Positions 1 to 7,389 of a stretch of 11,432 nt of DNA are shown here, piece after piece; position 1 is the stretch's first letter, and every line of letters starts with the position of its first letter. The translations under genes were made by a program, and so were the position numbers. The DNA is from an uncultured Pleurocapsa sp. (GTDB lineage Bacteria; Cyanobacteriota; Cyanobacteriia; Cyanobacteriales; Xenococcaceae), in NCBI GenBank assembly GCA_937884735.1, contig CAKZYI010000224.1:1-11432 (forward strand), written 5' to 3'. The notes below the pieces were generated by a model, which did not search any database, had not been told where the DNA came from, and saw nothing but the letters and a program-made list of their open reading frames with translations.

Positions 1-1258
1 GGCAACAATTCAACAGTTAGCTCAAGAGTTTGAAGCTGAATAATCAACTTTAGACGAGCGCATCAACACTGTTGAATCCCAGACAGCTATCTTGGAGGAT
101 AGTCAATTTTCTACTACCACTAAGTTAAGTGGTGAAGCTGTATTTAGCGTTGGACACATTTTTATTGGGGAGAATGCTTCAGGAGTAGATTTAGATACTG
201 AACCTGTTTTTGGTAACAGAGTGCGTTTGGGTTTTAATACTAGTTTTACAGGAAAAGATTTATTATTTACTCAACTTACCTCTGGTAATTTTCCCTTTCT
301 AAGTGGTGAAACAGGTACTTTTGAAGGAGATTTGGGTTTACTGGCAGATAATGGCAACAATGTTGATTTGTTAGTGGCATTGTATTCTTTTCCTTTAAGC
401 GATCGCACTACAGTTGTCTTGGAAGGGTATGGTGGTATTGCCTTTGACTTTGCCGATACAATTAGCCCTCTAGATCATTTTAATGACAGTGCTAGTGGTG
501 CAATCTCCTATTTTGGAGTACGCAACCCTATTTATAATCAAGTTCTAGGTTCGGGAATTGGTCTTAGAAGCGAACTTAGTGATAGTTTTGAGTTTAGTGC
601 AGGATATCTTGCCCCCAACGGAGCAGATCCTAGTGAAGGAAATGGCTTATTTAGTGGTGAGTATTCAGCATTGGGACAATTAGTATTTAAGCCAGGCGAT
701 CGCTTTAAACTTGGTTTGACTTATATCAATTCTTACAACAGTAGTGATAATTTTGCTGGTAGTAATTTATCTAACATCAACTCTTTTATTACTAGTCAAA
801 CTGGCGAGACTGTTCCTATTACCAGCAACTCCTATGGTATCCAAACATCTTTTGATTTGAGCGATCGCTTTATTATTAGTGGTTGGGGTGGATATACTAC
901 TAGCCGTGTCTTAGACTCTGCTATAGCAGAAGATGGATCTACACTCGTTAGTCAAGGAGATCAAGAAGTTTGGAATTGGGCAGTTACTCTTTCTTTCCCC
1001 GATCTAATCAAGGAAGGTAATTTAGGTGGAATTATTTTTGGGATGGAACCTAAAGTAACAGAATCTAGTATTGATATTGCAGGGGTTGCAGACAACACCG
1101 ATCCTGATACTTCCTTCCACGTTGAAGCCTTTTATCAGTATCAACTGACTGATAATATTGCCGTGACTCCTGGTGCGATTTGGATTACAGCCCCCGATCA
1201 TACCGAGGAAAATGCTGATACCGTAATTGGTACTCTACGTACAACATTTACTTTCTAG
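1..1258 (+). pseudogene. Cyanobacterial iron-uptake/OprB-type outer-membrane porin, 5'-truncated by the window and interrupted by an in-frame TAA
   Basis: The frame enters from the left edge as ATIQQLAQEFEAE, meets TAA at 41-43, then continues as STLDERINTVESQTAILED and a beta-rich barrel of about 370 residues ending in TLRTTFTF. In cyanobacterial porins of this family a signal peptide and SLH domain are followed by a short coiled coil and then a barrel opening with a motif like FSTTTKLSGE, which is present here. The C-terminal aromatic residue fits an outer-membrane beta-signal. The heptad-like text runs smoothly across the stop, and TTA (Leu) to TAA would explain it. The first usable start after the stop is TTG at 92, which has no clear ribosome binding site and would give a barrel with no signal peptide, so it is unlikely to be a true start. 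The family role is passive uptake of inorganic iron or small solutes through the outer membrane. Family assignment is fairly sure; pseudogene status depends on the TAA being real. Confidence 0.75.
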
Positions 1259-1292
1259 ATACTTCTCTAGTTAACTCTAAAACTAATTATCT

Positions 1293-1325
1293 AAAGTCTT
1301 TTTAATTTTTAAAAAGGCTTTTTTT
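1293..1325 (+). terminator. Rho-independent terminator after the porin gene
   Basis: A 13-bp stem (1293-1305 with 1309-1321) containing one G-T wobble, with a 3-nt loop, runs into a T tract ending at 1325. It lies 35 bases after the porin stop, between two convergent genes. The stem is AT-rich. It could also slow transcription arriving from the minus-strand gene, but the opposite side lacks a long T tract. Confidence 0.75.
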
Positions 1326-1329
1326 ATTG

Positions 1330-3213
1330 TTATTGCTCATCATGTTTGTACTCGGCTAAGAGCGAACAATTTTTTCCTTGTTGCTTTGCTCGATATAAAG
1401 CATCATCTGCATTTGCAATAAGACTCGTAGAAGCAATATTAGGATTGGGTGCAATAGAGGCAACACCACAACTCACAGTAACATAGCTCGCCACAGTAGA
1501 AGTTTGATGAGGAATATTTAACCTAGTGACAGCACTATTAATTGTGTTGGCTATCTTCATTGCTCCTATTTTATTGGTGCGAGGCAAAATTATCACGAAT
1601 TCTTCACCACCATATCTAGCAGCAATATCTTGGTTTCTATTAACGCTATTATTAATTGCTTGAGCAACTTTTTTTAAGCACTCATCACCCATCAAATGAC
1701 CATAGGTGTCGTTATAAAGCTTAAAATTGTCAACATCACAAATGATCAAAGAGATATTACCTCTTTCTCTAAGAGTTTTCTGCCACAATTTCTTTAGTGC
1801 CAAATCGAAATAATAGCGATTAGAAATTTGAGTTAATCCATCTGTGTTTGCCAGACGCTCTAGCTCTTGATTAGTTTGCCTTAAGTTTCTAGTTGTTTCG
1901 TTTACCCTTTCTTCCCATTTTGATTCCAAGTTTTCAATGTTATGAGCAGAAGCCTGAAGCTGTAGTGCCATCGAATTAATTGATTCTGTAACAATTGCCA
2001 GCTCTTTTATTTTAGGTTGTTGTTCGATAGCTAATATCTGCCCGTTGGAAACTGCTTTTGCCACATCAGAAATGCGAGTTACCGAATTAACTACTAAACG
2101 ATTGGCGATCGCTCCCAGAAAAATAGCGGAAACCAAAGCCAAACTACTCAAAAACAAAGTCATATATGTATTGGTGCGAATATAAGACATGAAATCTGAT
2201 TCGGGAATCACCGTTACCATTAGCCAATCTAAGCCAGGATAGCCTTCTAAACTTGTTACCTGAACAAAGTGACGTTGAGAAGCCATATTTGTTGGCTTGT
2301 CTTGTTCAAACTTAAAAATTAGCTGCTGAGTTGATTCGGTATTCTGAACGTAATTGAGCTTTTTTTCAATAAAAGCTGCGGTAGCTTTAATCAATGGATC
2401 TAAACTATCAGAATAGTGCAAGCGTTCATCTCCCAATACACCTCTTCTAATCAAAGAATTATTAGTAGAGGTTGCTACCATTTTTCCTGATTTTTCAATT
2501 ATGAAAGCTCTGCCAGAATCGCTAATTTTTAGGCTATTGAGAAATTGACTAATATCTTCTAAAGTCAAATCTATTGCCATTACGCCCTTTATTTTGTCAG
2601 ATGCGCCGTCTCTGAGGGGAATCGCAGGGGTAATACCCAGTACAGGAGGATCGGCAAACAAATATATGGGCGACCAAATTAAATCTTTGTGTTTTATAGC
2701 TGCCTGATACCAAGGTCTTAAACGAGGATCGTATTTCCTTTTGCTCAATAAAGTAGCTGCCTTGCCTTCTTCATCTAAACGATAGGTTTTCCAATAAGGT
2801 GCAGTATCTTCATTTCTAATTGATACTTTGGGCGGATTTTTCATTTCTATTTCAATAAAATCTCCCGTTGCACTACCAAAGTAAAGAGTATCTATTTCTG
2901 GATTAATCTTTGTTTGTTGCCAAAAAATATCCTGTAAATTTTCTAAATCATTTATGTTTAGAAGTTGAGAATCGGCAAAGACTCGATTCAATTTGAGAAA
3001 CGTAGTCGGAGTATTAAGGTAATTGGCGACGTGTTTTTGCGTATGAGATGTTACTTCACGGCTCAAGCGTAATGCAAGAGACTCAACAGTTTTTCGACCA
3101 TTTTTCCAAGAAAAATAGCCAGTCAATCCTACAGCCACTAGTACCTGAGAAATTAGAGATGCAATTAATATTTGACGTAGAGATAAATTGTTTTCTCTAA
3201 TAGCTTTGTTCAT
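1330..3213 (-). CDS. Membrane diguanylate cyclase: double-Cache-type sensor, HAMP-like linker, GGDEF domain
   Basis: The product is 627 residues and should make c-di-GMP from two GTP in response to an extracytoplasmic signal. The N-terminus has a membrane span at about 15-35. A long periplasmic region follows (about 37-345) with Cache-like features, including RPWYQAA near 166-172 and GVMAIDLTLEDI near 210-221. A second span lies at about 349-375. A HAMP-like segment and coiled coil (about 376-455) lead into the GGDEF domain from about 457 (TDGLTQISNR). The signature is GGEEF at 535-539, and the metal/GTP region DVDNFK is at 493-498, so catalysis is expected. An inhibitory I-site RxxD (RNQD, 526-529) sits five residues before GGEEF, the usual spacing for product inhibition. 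No EAL domain follows. No clear Shine-Dalgarno precedes the ATG. The gene is convergent with the porin and separated from the upstream gene by a terminator, so it is probably its own transcription unit. The ligand is unknown. Confidence 0.93.
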   Translation of the reverse strand: MNKAIRENNLSLRQILIASLISQVLVAVGLTGYFSWKNGRKTVESLALRLSREVTSHTQKHVANYLNTPTTFLKLNRVFADSQLLNINDLENLQDIFWQQTKINPEIDTLYFGSATGDFIEIEMKNPPKVSIRNEDTAPYWKTYRLDEEGKAATLLSKRKYDPRLRPWYQAAIKHKDLIWSPIYLFADPPVLGITPAIPLRDGASDKIKGVMAIDLTLEDISQFLNSLKISDSGRAFIIEKSGKMVATSTNNSLIRRGVLGDERLHYSDSLDPLIKATAAFIEKKLNYVQNTESTQQLIFKFEQDKPTNMASQRHFVQVTSLEGYPGLDWLMVTVIPESDFMSYIRTNTYMTLFLSSLALVSAIFLGAIANRLVVNSVTRISDVAKAVSNGQILAIEQQPKIKELAIVTESINSMALQLQASAHNIENLESKWEERVNETTRNLRQTNQELERLANTDGLTQISNRYYFDLALKKLWQKTLRERGNISLIICDVDNFKLYNDTYGHLMGDECLKKVAQAINNSVNRNQDIAARYGGEEFVIILPRTNKIGAMKIANTINSAVTRLNIPHQTSTVASYVTVSCGVASIAPNPNIASTSLIANADDALYRAKQQGKNCSLLAEYKHDEQ

Positions 3214-3316
3214 AAGGCGTAAATTCGCTACACCAGCTAATCTTTTATTGACTTAAGAATACCCAAGTTTATTTTACATAGTGACAAAATTATTAGAAAG
3301 CAAATAATGTGTTCAC

Positions 3317-3351
3317 AAAAAAACCGAGATGTATACTATTTTACACCTCGG
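3317..3351 (-). terminator. Rho-independent terminator after the DUF4912 gene
   Basis: Read on the minus strand, CCGAGGTGTA pairs with TACATCTCGG (10 bp, one G-T wobble, 8-nt loop) and is followed by seven T. It starts 37 bases after the DUF4912 stop codon, so it ends that transcription unit before the diguanylate cyclase gene. Confidence 0.88.
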
Positions 3352-3387
3352 ACTTATTTTTATGGAAGCTTGAGACGAATACTTACT

Positions 3388-4614
3388 TTATGCAAACCAC
3401 TCTTCTACAGCTTCAGCTTTAGTATTGGTGTTGCGAGAAGGAGTTTCACGTTCAAAGTTCATGTGAATTGAACGAGTTTGCTCTCCATCAACTGCCACGG
3501 CCTTAATTGGATAATCAATTACTCCATCTTGGAAAGACATTTGGAAGCGAAATGTTCCGTCAGGATTAAGCTTGATTTCGCGATCGCCAATTGTAACAGT
3601 AGCATCAGGTTCAGTTGCACCATACACAATCAATTCTGCATCAGCAACTAACCAGAATTTGCGTGGTTTTGCAGGAATAACGTCTCCAGAGAAACCAGCA
3701 CCAGACATATTTTGACCAGATGCAGTTGGTACAGCCCACATTCCTACCCCAGAAGGAAAGATATATGAGCTTACTGCTGCTTCAGGAGTTTGTTGCATTG
3801 AACCAAATAGCGAACCAGCCATACGCATTGATTCGGTATTTCTGGTCATACCAAAGACTGAATCATACAGTTGATTGCCTTGGGCTGTGCTGACACTCAT
3901 TGCTTGCTTTTTCGCAGGAGGCACAAGGTTATAAAGGGTTTTTCCTTTCAAATCTTCTTCCCAGTTAACTGTGATGAAAGCGTCTTCAATCCAGTCAGAA
4001 GGATATACAGGAGGAATACTAACGGATGCGGAGCGAGCCAATACTAACCAACGCCCATCAGCACAACGATAGCCAATATCGGCTACGTAATCGCGATCGC
4101 TTACAGGAATTGGCAAGTACCATTCTCTAGCCATCTCATCACACAAATACTCTTGCACGCTATGGGGTGCTTGAGTGTTGATGTCTATATCTGTTGTGTC
4201 GTAGATACGTAAAGCTAGTTGCTGTCCACCTTGACGGCGTAGCTCTTCTTTATGATTGCTAGGAACATCCCAATAGGCATAGGCCCACTGAGGATCGCGT
4301 GGCATCAATACAATACGGCTTTCTCCGTAACCATCGGGAAGTTCTCCCAAATCTTGATCGACAGAAGCTAGGCTTTCTCTTAGATTATCTTCCTGTCCGA
4401 CTTCAAATTTTGTACCTTTCACTTGTTGTTCCTCCTGGATGGCTGATGGATTTTGCGAAAATCTTTCTTGTTCTGTTGTTCTTATAGCTTCTCGAATCGA
4501 AGCAAGTAGCTGCGCTTTGCGCATTCTGCTGTAACGGGATATTTTATACTCACTGGCAACTTTCCTTAGCTGCCGCAAGGTCATTTCTTCTAGGGGTGGA
4601 CGTTCTTTTGCCAT
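3388..4614 (-). CDS. DUF4912 domain protein with an N-terminal SAP/Rho-N-like helical motif
   Basis: This is a 408-residue protein of unknown function. Residues about 9-45 (MTLRQLRKVA, then SRMRKAQLLASI) look like a Rho N-terminal or SAP-type helix-extended-helix, a fold often linked to nucleic-acid binding. The DUF4912 part spans about 95-225, with SRIVLMPRDPQWAYAYWDV, then ALRIYDTT, REWYLPIPVSDRDYVADIGY and LARSASVSIP. Residues about 235-315 are low in complexity and rich in Met, Ser and Gly. Residues about 320-390 (YGATEPDATVTIGDR, NPDGTFRFQMSF) resemble a bacterial Ig-like beta-sandwich repeat. No signal peptide or membrane span is seen, so a cytoplasmic location is inferred. The ATG is preceded by GGAGG with an 11-nt spacer. 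The family match is good from memory of these motifs; the molecular role is unknown. Confidence 0.85.
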   Translation of the reverse strand: MAKERPPLEEMTLRQLRKVASEYKISRYSRMRKAQLLASIREAIRTTEQERFSQNPSAIQEEQQVKGTKFEVGQEDNLRESLASVDQDLGELPDGYGESRIVLMPRDPQWAYAYWDVPSNHKEELRRQGGQQLALRIYDTTDIDINTQAPHSVQEYLCDEMAREWYLPIPVSDRDYVADIGYRCADGRWLVLARSASVSIPPVYPSDWIEDAFITVNWEEDLKGKTLYNLVPPAKKQAMSVSTAQGNQLYDSVFGMTRNTESMRMAGSLFGSMQQTPEAAVSSYIFPSGVGMWAVPTASGQNMSGAGFSGDVIPAKPRKFWLVADAELIVYGATEPDATVTIGDREIKLNPDGTFRFQMSFQDGVIDYPIKAVAVDGEQTRSIHMNFERETPSRNTNTKAEAVEEWFA

Positions 4615-4922
4615 TTGATTTACAGCCTCCGATTAATTAGACGGTGTTTAGCTGCTGGCAGCCATTTTTAAGACTTAGAAGCTATAACTCCGCGAGTCTC
4701 TCAACCTTAATTTACGTCTACATTAATTATTATTTGTTTATTTATTTTTTAGTCTTTATGTCTGTGTGGGAAAGGTCTTAACCACTTGATATAAGTTATA
4801 GCAACAAAATAGGCTTGGGGATCGATTAGGATCGCTTTAAAACCATGTCTATAACGATTTTAAAGGGTTTTCAATCTTTTTGTGTCATGAAGTTATAACA
4901 TAGTAATAATTACGAAAATCAT
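4615..4922. other. 308-bp intergenic region upstream of the DUF4912 gene
   Basis: No convincing open frame or RNA gene was seen. The region is AT-rich and probably carries the DUF4912 promoter and leader on the minus strand, but no clean -35/-10 pair stands out; a weak TTGAAA and TATAGA pair at 15-nt spacing is the best seen. It has a GGAGG ribosome binding site near 4626-4630, a short GCTGC-TG-GCAGC inverted repeat near 4651-4662, and a distant 8-bp inverted pair, GCTATAAC at 4681-4688 and GTTATAGC at 4795-4802. No terminator follows the small membrane-protein gene, so read-through into the DUF4912 gene is possible. Confidence 0.5.
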
Positions 4923-5309
4923 TTAGCGATTAATGTCACTATTCTCTGACTTTTGTTTTGATAGTTCTAAAGACTCTGGAATATAGGGAAAAGCAGAGAT
5001 TTTGGGGAAAGAAGCTTGTTCTTGCTTTTCTAGCTCAATTTTTTCTTGCTCTAGTTGATATGGCTTTTTGTTTAATCCAAATCTATTGATTAGATAATAC
5101 GTGCCTATTCCCAAAATCGCGCCAAAAGCCAAACCAAAAGCAATCAACCTGACAAAAAGTTGCTCGAGCTGTTTCTTGCGTATGGCAACATTTTTGGCTG
5201 ACAAGTTAGCGTCAATATTATCCAAATTTTGTTCCGAATCTAAATTTGAAAAAGAACCCTTGGAATTAGCGTCATAATTGTGATTTGAATTGTCTCCTGA
5301 TTCAAACAT
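4923..5309 (-). CDS. Small single-span membrane protein of unknown function
   Basis: The product has 128 residues and I do not recognise its family. The first 40 residues are polar and rich in Asn, Asp and Ser. A basic stretch IRKKQ (43-47) precedes one hydrophobic span at about 52-75 (RLIAFGLAFGAILGIGTYYL). A charged helix follows (PYQLEQEKIELEKQEQ, 83-98), with a Pro/Ser-containing tail. The basic residues before the span suggest the N-terminus is in the cytoplasm, but there are also basic residues after it, so topology is uncertain. An AGGGG element lies about 9 bases before the ATG, which supports the start. The gene begins after the rpmA terminator and lies in the same direction as rpmA and the DUF4912 gene. 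Codon use looks like its neighbours. It is most likely a lineage-conserved protein rather than a chance frame. Confidence 0.7.
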   Translation of the reverse strand: MFESGDNSNHNYDANSKGSFSNLDSEQNLDNIDANLSAKNVAIRKKQLEQLFVRLIAFGLAFGAILGIGTYYLINRFGLNKKPYQLEQEKIELEKQEQASFPKISAFPYIPESLELSKQKSENSDINR

Positions 5310-5367
5310 TAGCCAAAACCCCTAGTAAATTAATTGTTGATAGTTGCTTATATTAGTTTATCCACAT

Positions 5368-5397
5368 AAAAAAAAGCACCCACCTAAATGGATGCCT
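5368..5397 (-). terminator. Rho-independent terminator after rpmA
   Basis: On the minus strand, AGGCATCCA pairs with TGGGTGCTT (9 bp with G-T wobbles, 6-nt loop) and runs into a tract of eight T. It lies about 35 bases after the rpmA stop and closes the rplU-rpmA unit. Confidence 0.88.
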
Positions 5398-5431
5398 AAA
5401 ATCTCAAATTATTTTTTCTAAGTGCGATTAT

Positions 5432-5701
5432 TTATGCTGCATTTTCAGCTGCAGGATAAACGCTGACTTTCTTTTGACCTCTTTTTTTGTATTCAAATTT
5501 CACAACGCCGTGAATCAAAGAATATAGAGTATCGTCTTTACCACGACCAACATTATTGCCTGGATGTACACTAGTACCTCTTTGACGCACTAGAATACTT
5601 CCTGCGGTTACTTCTTGTCCGCCATAGCGTTTTACACCAAGTCGCTTGGAATTAGAATCGCGACCGTTACGAGTACTACCCGTTCCCTTTTTATGAGCCA
5701 T
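5432..5701 (-). CDS. rpmA: Large ribosomal subunit protein bL27
   Basis: The 89-residue product starts MAHKKGTGSTRNGRDS and contains the family core LGVKRYGGQ, GSILVRQRGT and HPGNNVGRGKDDTLY. bL27 binds the 50S subunit, with its N-terminal tail near the peptidyl-transferase centre. The tail begins directly at the MAHKKG form and has no cleavable N-terminal extension of the type found in Firmicutes. An AGAGG site lies 9 bases before the ATG. It sits 43 bases after rplU in the standard rplU-rpmA order and is followed by a strong terminator, so the two are almost surely co-transcribed. Length and sequence are normal for a bacterial bL27. Confidence 0.98.
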   Translation of the reverse strand: MAHKKGTGSTRNGRDSNSKRLGVKRYGGQEVTAGSILVRQRGTSVHPGNNVGRGKDDTLYSLIHGVVKFEYKKRGQKKVSVYPAAENAA

Positions 5702-5744
5702 GTTATCTGTCCTCTTAAAATTTTACTTTTACTAATTACTTATT

Positions 5745-6131
5745 CTATTCAGCAGCAGTAGGTTCGGCTTTATCCGAAGGTGTATCCTTTGAGGCTGCTT
5801 TAGCAACTACTGAACCATTTAAGCTAATAGAATCAATCATCAAACGAGTTAATTCTTGACGATGACCGCGTTTTTTGCGAGTTTTCTTTTTAGGCTGCAT
5901 TTTATAGACAATGACTTTTTTGCCACGTCTATGACGCATTACAGTACCTTCTACGGTAGCACCTTCAATAAAAGGACGACCAATAGTTACATCATTGTCA
6001 TTGTTTACTAATAAAACTTTGTCTATGGTGTAGCTAGATTCTGGGTCAGCAGCTAGTAAGTTGATGTCATAAAAACGACCAGGTTCAACTCTAATTTGTC
6101 CACCGCCGATCTCAACAATTGCGTAAGTCAT
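5745..6131 (-). CDS. rplU: Large ribosomal subunit protein bL21
   Basis: The 128-residue product starts MTYAIVEIGGGQIRVEPG, the usual bL21 N-terminus. The conserved C-terminal rRNA-binding part KKKTRKKRGHRQELTRL is at about 77-93. The last 25 or so residues (KAASKDTPSDKAEPTAAE at the end) form an acidic, Ala-rich extension beyond the roughly 103 residues of the E. coli protein. An open frame continues upstream to GTG at 6170, adding 13 residues (ATFTAIQKEKIF), but those do not match the family, so I chose the ATG at 6131. Only a weak AGAG element precedes it. The product binds 23S rRNA early in 50S assembly. It forms an operon with rpmA 43 bases downstream and has its own promoter upstream. 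Confidence 0.97.
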   Translation of the reverse strand: MTYAIVEIGGGQIRVEPGRFYDINLLAADPESSYTIDKVLLVNNDNDVTIGRPFIEGATVEGTVMRHRRGKKVIVYKMQPKKKTRKKRGHRQELTRLMIDSISLNGSVVAKAASKDTPSDKAEPTAAE

Positions 6132-6185
6132 AAAAATTTTCTCTTTTTGTATTGCCGTAAAGGTAGCCACATCAATAATTGCTGG

Positions 6186-6215
6186 CTAACTAAATCAATT
6201 AGATTAATTAGTTAG
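6186..6215 (-). other. Inverted repeat in the rplU leader
   Basis: CTAACTAA and TTAGTTAG form an 8-bp stem, extended by a short ATC/GAT pairing across a bulge, about 55 bases before the rplU start. There is no T tract, so it is not a standard terminator. A regulatory leader hairpin is possible but unproven; the pairing is almost all A-T, so stability is modest. Confidence 0.35.
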
Positions 6216-6283
6216 AGCGATCGCTTTGACGTGACGTTTATTTGGAACCCAATCCGAGCAAGTTATTCGATGCCCAATCTATA

Positions 6284-6313
6284 ATTATGTAGATTTGAGA
6301 TGACTTTTGTCAA
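6284..6313 (-). promoter_or_regulatory. Sigma70-type promoter for rplU-rpmA
   Basis: On the minus strand a perfect -35 TTGACA (6313-6308) and a -10 CATAAT (6289-6284) are separated by 18 bases. Transcription would start near 6277, giving a leader of about 145 nt before the rplU ATG. It lies downstream of the alpha/beta hydrolase stop, so the ribosomal operon can be expressed on its own. Confidence 0.65.
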
Positions 6314-6359
6314 GATGCTTAGGGCGTGTCATCAATATTTATTGAAGTACGATTTATTG

Positions 6360-7247
6360 TTAAATTTGTCTTTCTAAGAATTGAGCAACTTCTTGGTTGA
6401 AAGGTCTGGGATTGACCAAAAACGCCCAATGATTGCCTGGAACTTTCTTGACTTCCAAATTAGGTAAATATCGAAGATAGGGTTTTAGCTGCCATTGAGT
6501 GCGATTGAGTCCCTTGCTGGGTTGAATAAAAAGACTGGGTATCATCAAAGATTTAGTCAAACCTGCCTGCTGCATTACATTAGTAAAGATTTGATTTCGC
6601 GCTGGGACAGTAAACTTACTGCCCCACATTCCGTTTTGTTTTGGTTCGATGCTGGCACGAAATACCTTTTGTTGTAACGGTGTCCATTGTCGATATTGTT
6701 TGAGATTTCGAGCAATTTTTGCTGCTGCTTGTTCATTTTCAAAAGGCCCCATTCCCTGAAGAAACGGCAACACTCGATATAATAAGGGAAAGGTTATTTT
6801 TATCCAGCTCGGAAATCGATCGACATAAAAGGGATCGACTAGAATCAAGCTAGAAAAACGATTGAAGTTTTGGGTTGCCCAGATAGAAGCTAATTTGCCA
6901 CCCCAAGAATGACCTAAAATATGGGCTTGTTTCCAATTTAGATGATCCATCAAAGTTTCTAAATCAGCGATGATTTCTGCCGAGCTATTGCCATTATTGG
7001 GTTTGCTGCTTTCCCCATGTCCGCGAAGATCGGGGGCAACTATATGATAGGTGGGGCTTAGATAATCTCCTAAACTAGACCAAACTGTCGCCGAATCTGC
7101 CAAACCATGGAGCAGTAGTAAAGTCCTAGGAGCAAGAGTACTGTTGGTGAGATTTGCGGAAGTTGATAAATCAGATGATTTCCATTCTAAATAAGAAATT
7201 TCAATTTCTCCTCTATGGCAAGAATGGCGTTGAACAATATCTAACAT
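6360..7247 (-). CDS. Alpha/beta hydrolase
   Basis: The 295-residue product has the classic fold markers in order: oxyanion-hole HG at 47-48 in LLLLHGLADSATVW, APDLRGHGES at 71-80, the nucleophile elbow GHSWG at 112-116 with Ser114, and the catalytic His at 273 in VPGNHWAFLVNP. A helical cap lies at about 145-235. The acid residue is less clear: the usual position after strand 7 (IQPSKGLNR, 241-249) has no Asp, whereas Asp138 in LILVDPF, after strand 6, could serve as an alternative. No signal peptide is seen, so it is probably cytoplasmic. Such enzymes hydrolyse esters, lipids or related bonds; the substrate cannot be told. No strong Shine-Dalgarno precedes the ATG. It lies 142 bases after the large amidotransferase-like gene and 228 bases before rplU, with no clear terminator after it. 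Confidence 0.9.
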   Translation of the reverse strand: MLDIVQRHSCHRGEIEISYLEWKSSDLSTSANLTNSTLAPRTLLLLHGLADSATVWSSLGDYLSPTYHIVAPDLRGHGESSKPNNGNSSAEIIADLETLMDHLNWKQAHILGHSWGGKLASIWATQNFNRFSSLILVDPFYVDRFPSWIKITFPLLYRVLPFLQGMGPFENEQAAAKIARNLKQYRQWTPLQQKVFRASIEPKQNGMWGSKFTVPARNQIFTNVMQQAGLTKSLMIPSLFIQPSKGLNRTQWQLKPYLRYLPNLEVKKVPGNHWAFLVNPRPFNQEVAQFLERQI

Positions 7248-7389
7248 GAATCTTTTGCTGTTTTTTAATTTACAGCTCTAGAGTATAGGTAGACGTACCA
7301 GGTTATATTTAAGGCTTAGTGTGAATGAGCTTTGTTGAGAAGTTATTAGTTCGTAACTCTTAGCTCTTGGATGGGAAGACAAGTGAAGA

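Noticed and set aside
92..1258. Complete 388-codon porin starting at TTG 92
   Set aside because: No clear ribosome binding site or signal peptide; family-like sequence continues upstream through the TAA, so 92 is just the first start-like codon after the stop.
4299..4487. 62-codon plus-strand frame
   Set aside because: Lies wholly antisense inside the well-supported DUF4912 gene, with no family resemblance.
6132..6170. Longer bL21 starting at GTG 6170
   Set aside because: The extra 13 residues do not resemble bL21, whereas MTYAIVEIGGGQ at 6131 is the normal N-terminus.
6332..6345. TCAATA-TT-TATTGA as a terminator for the alpha/beta hydrolase gene
   Set aside because: Only 6 mostly A-T pairs with a 2-base loop and no T tract.
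6495..6677. 60-codon plus-strand frame
   Set aside because: Antisense shadow of the alpha/beta hydrolase gene.
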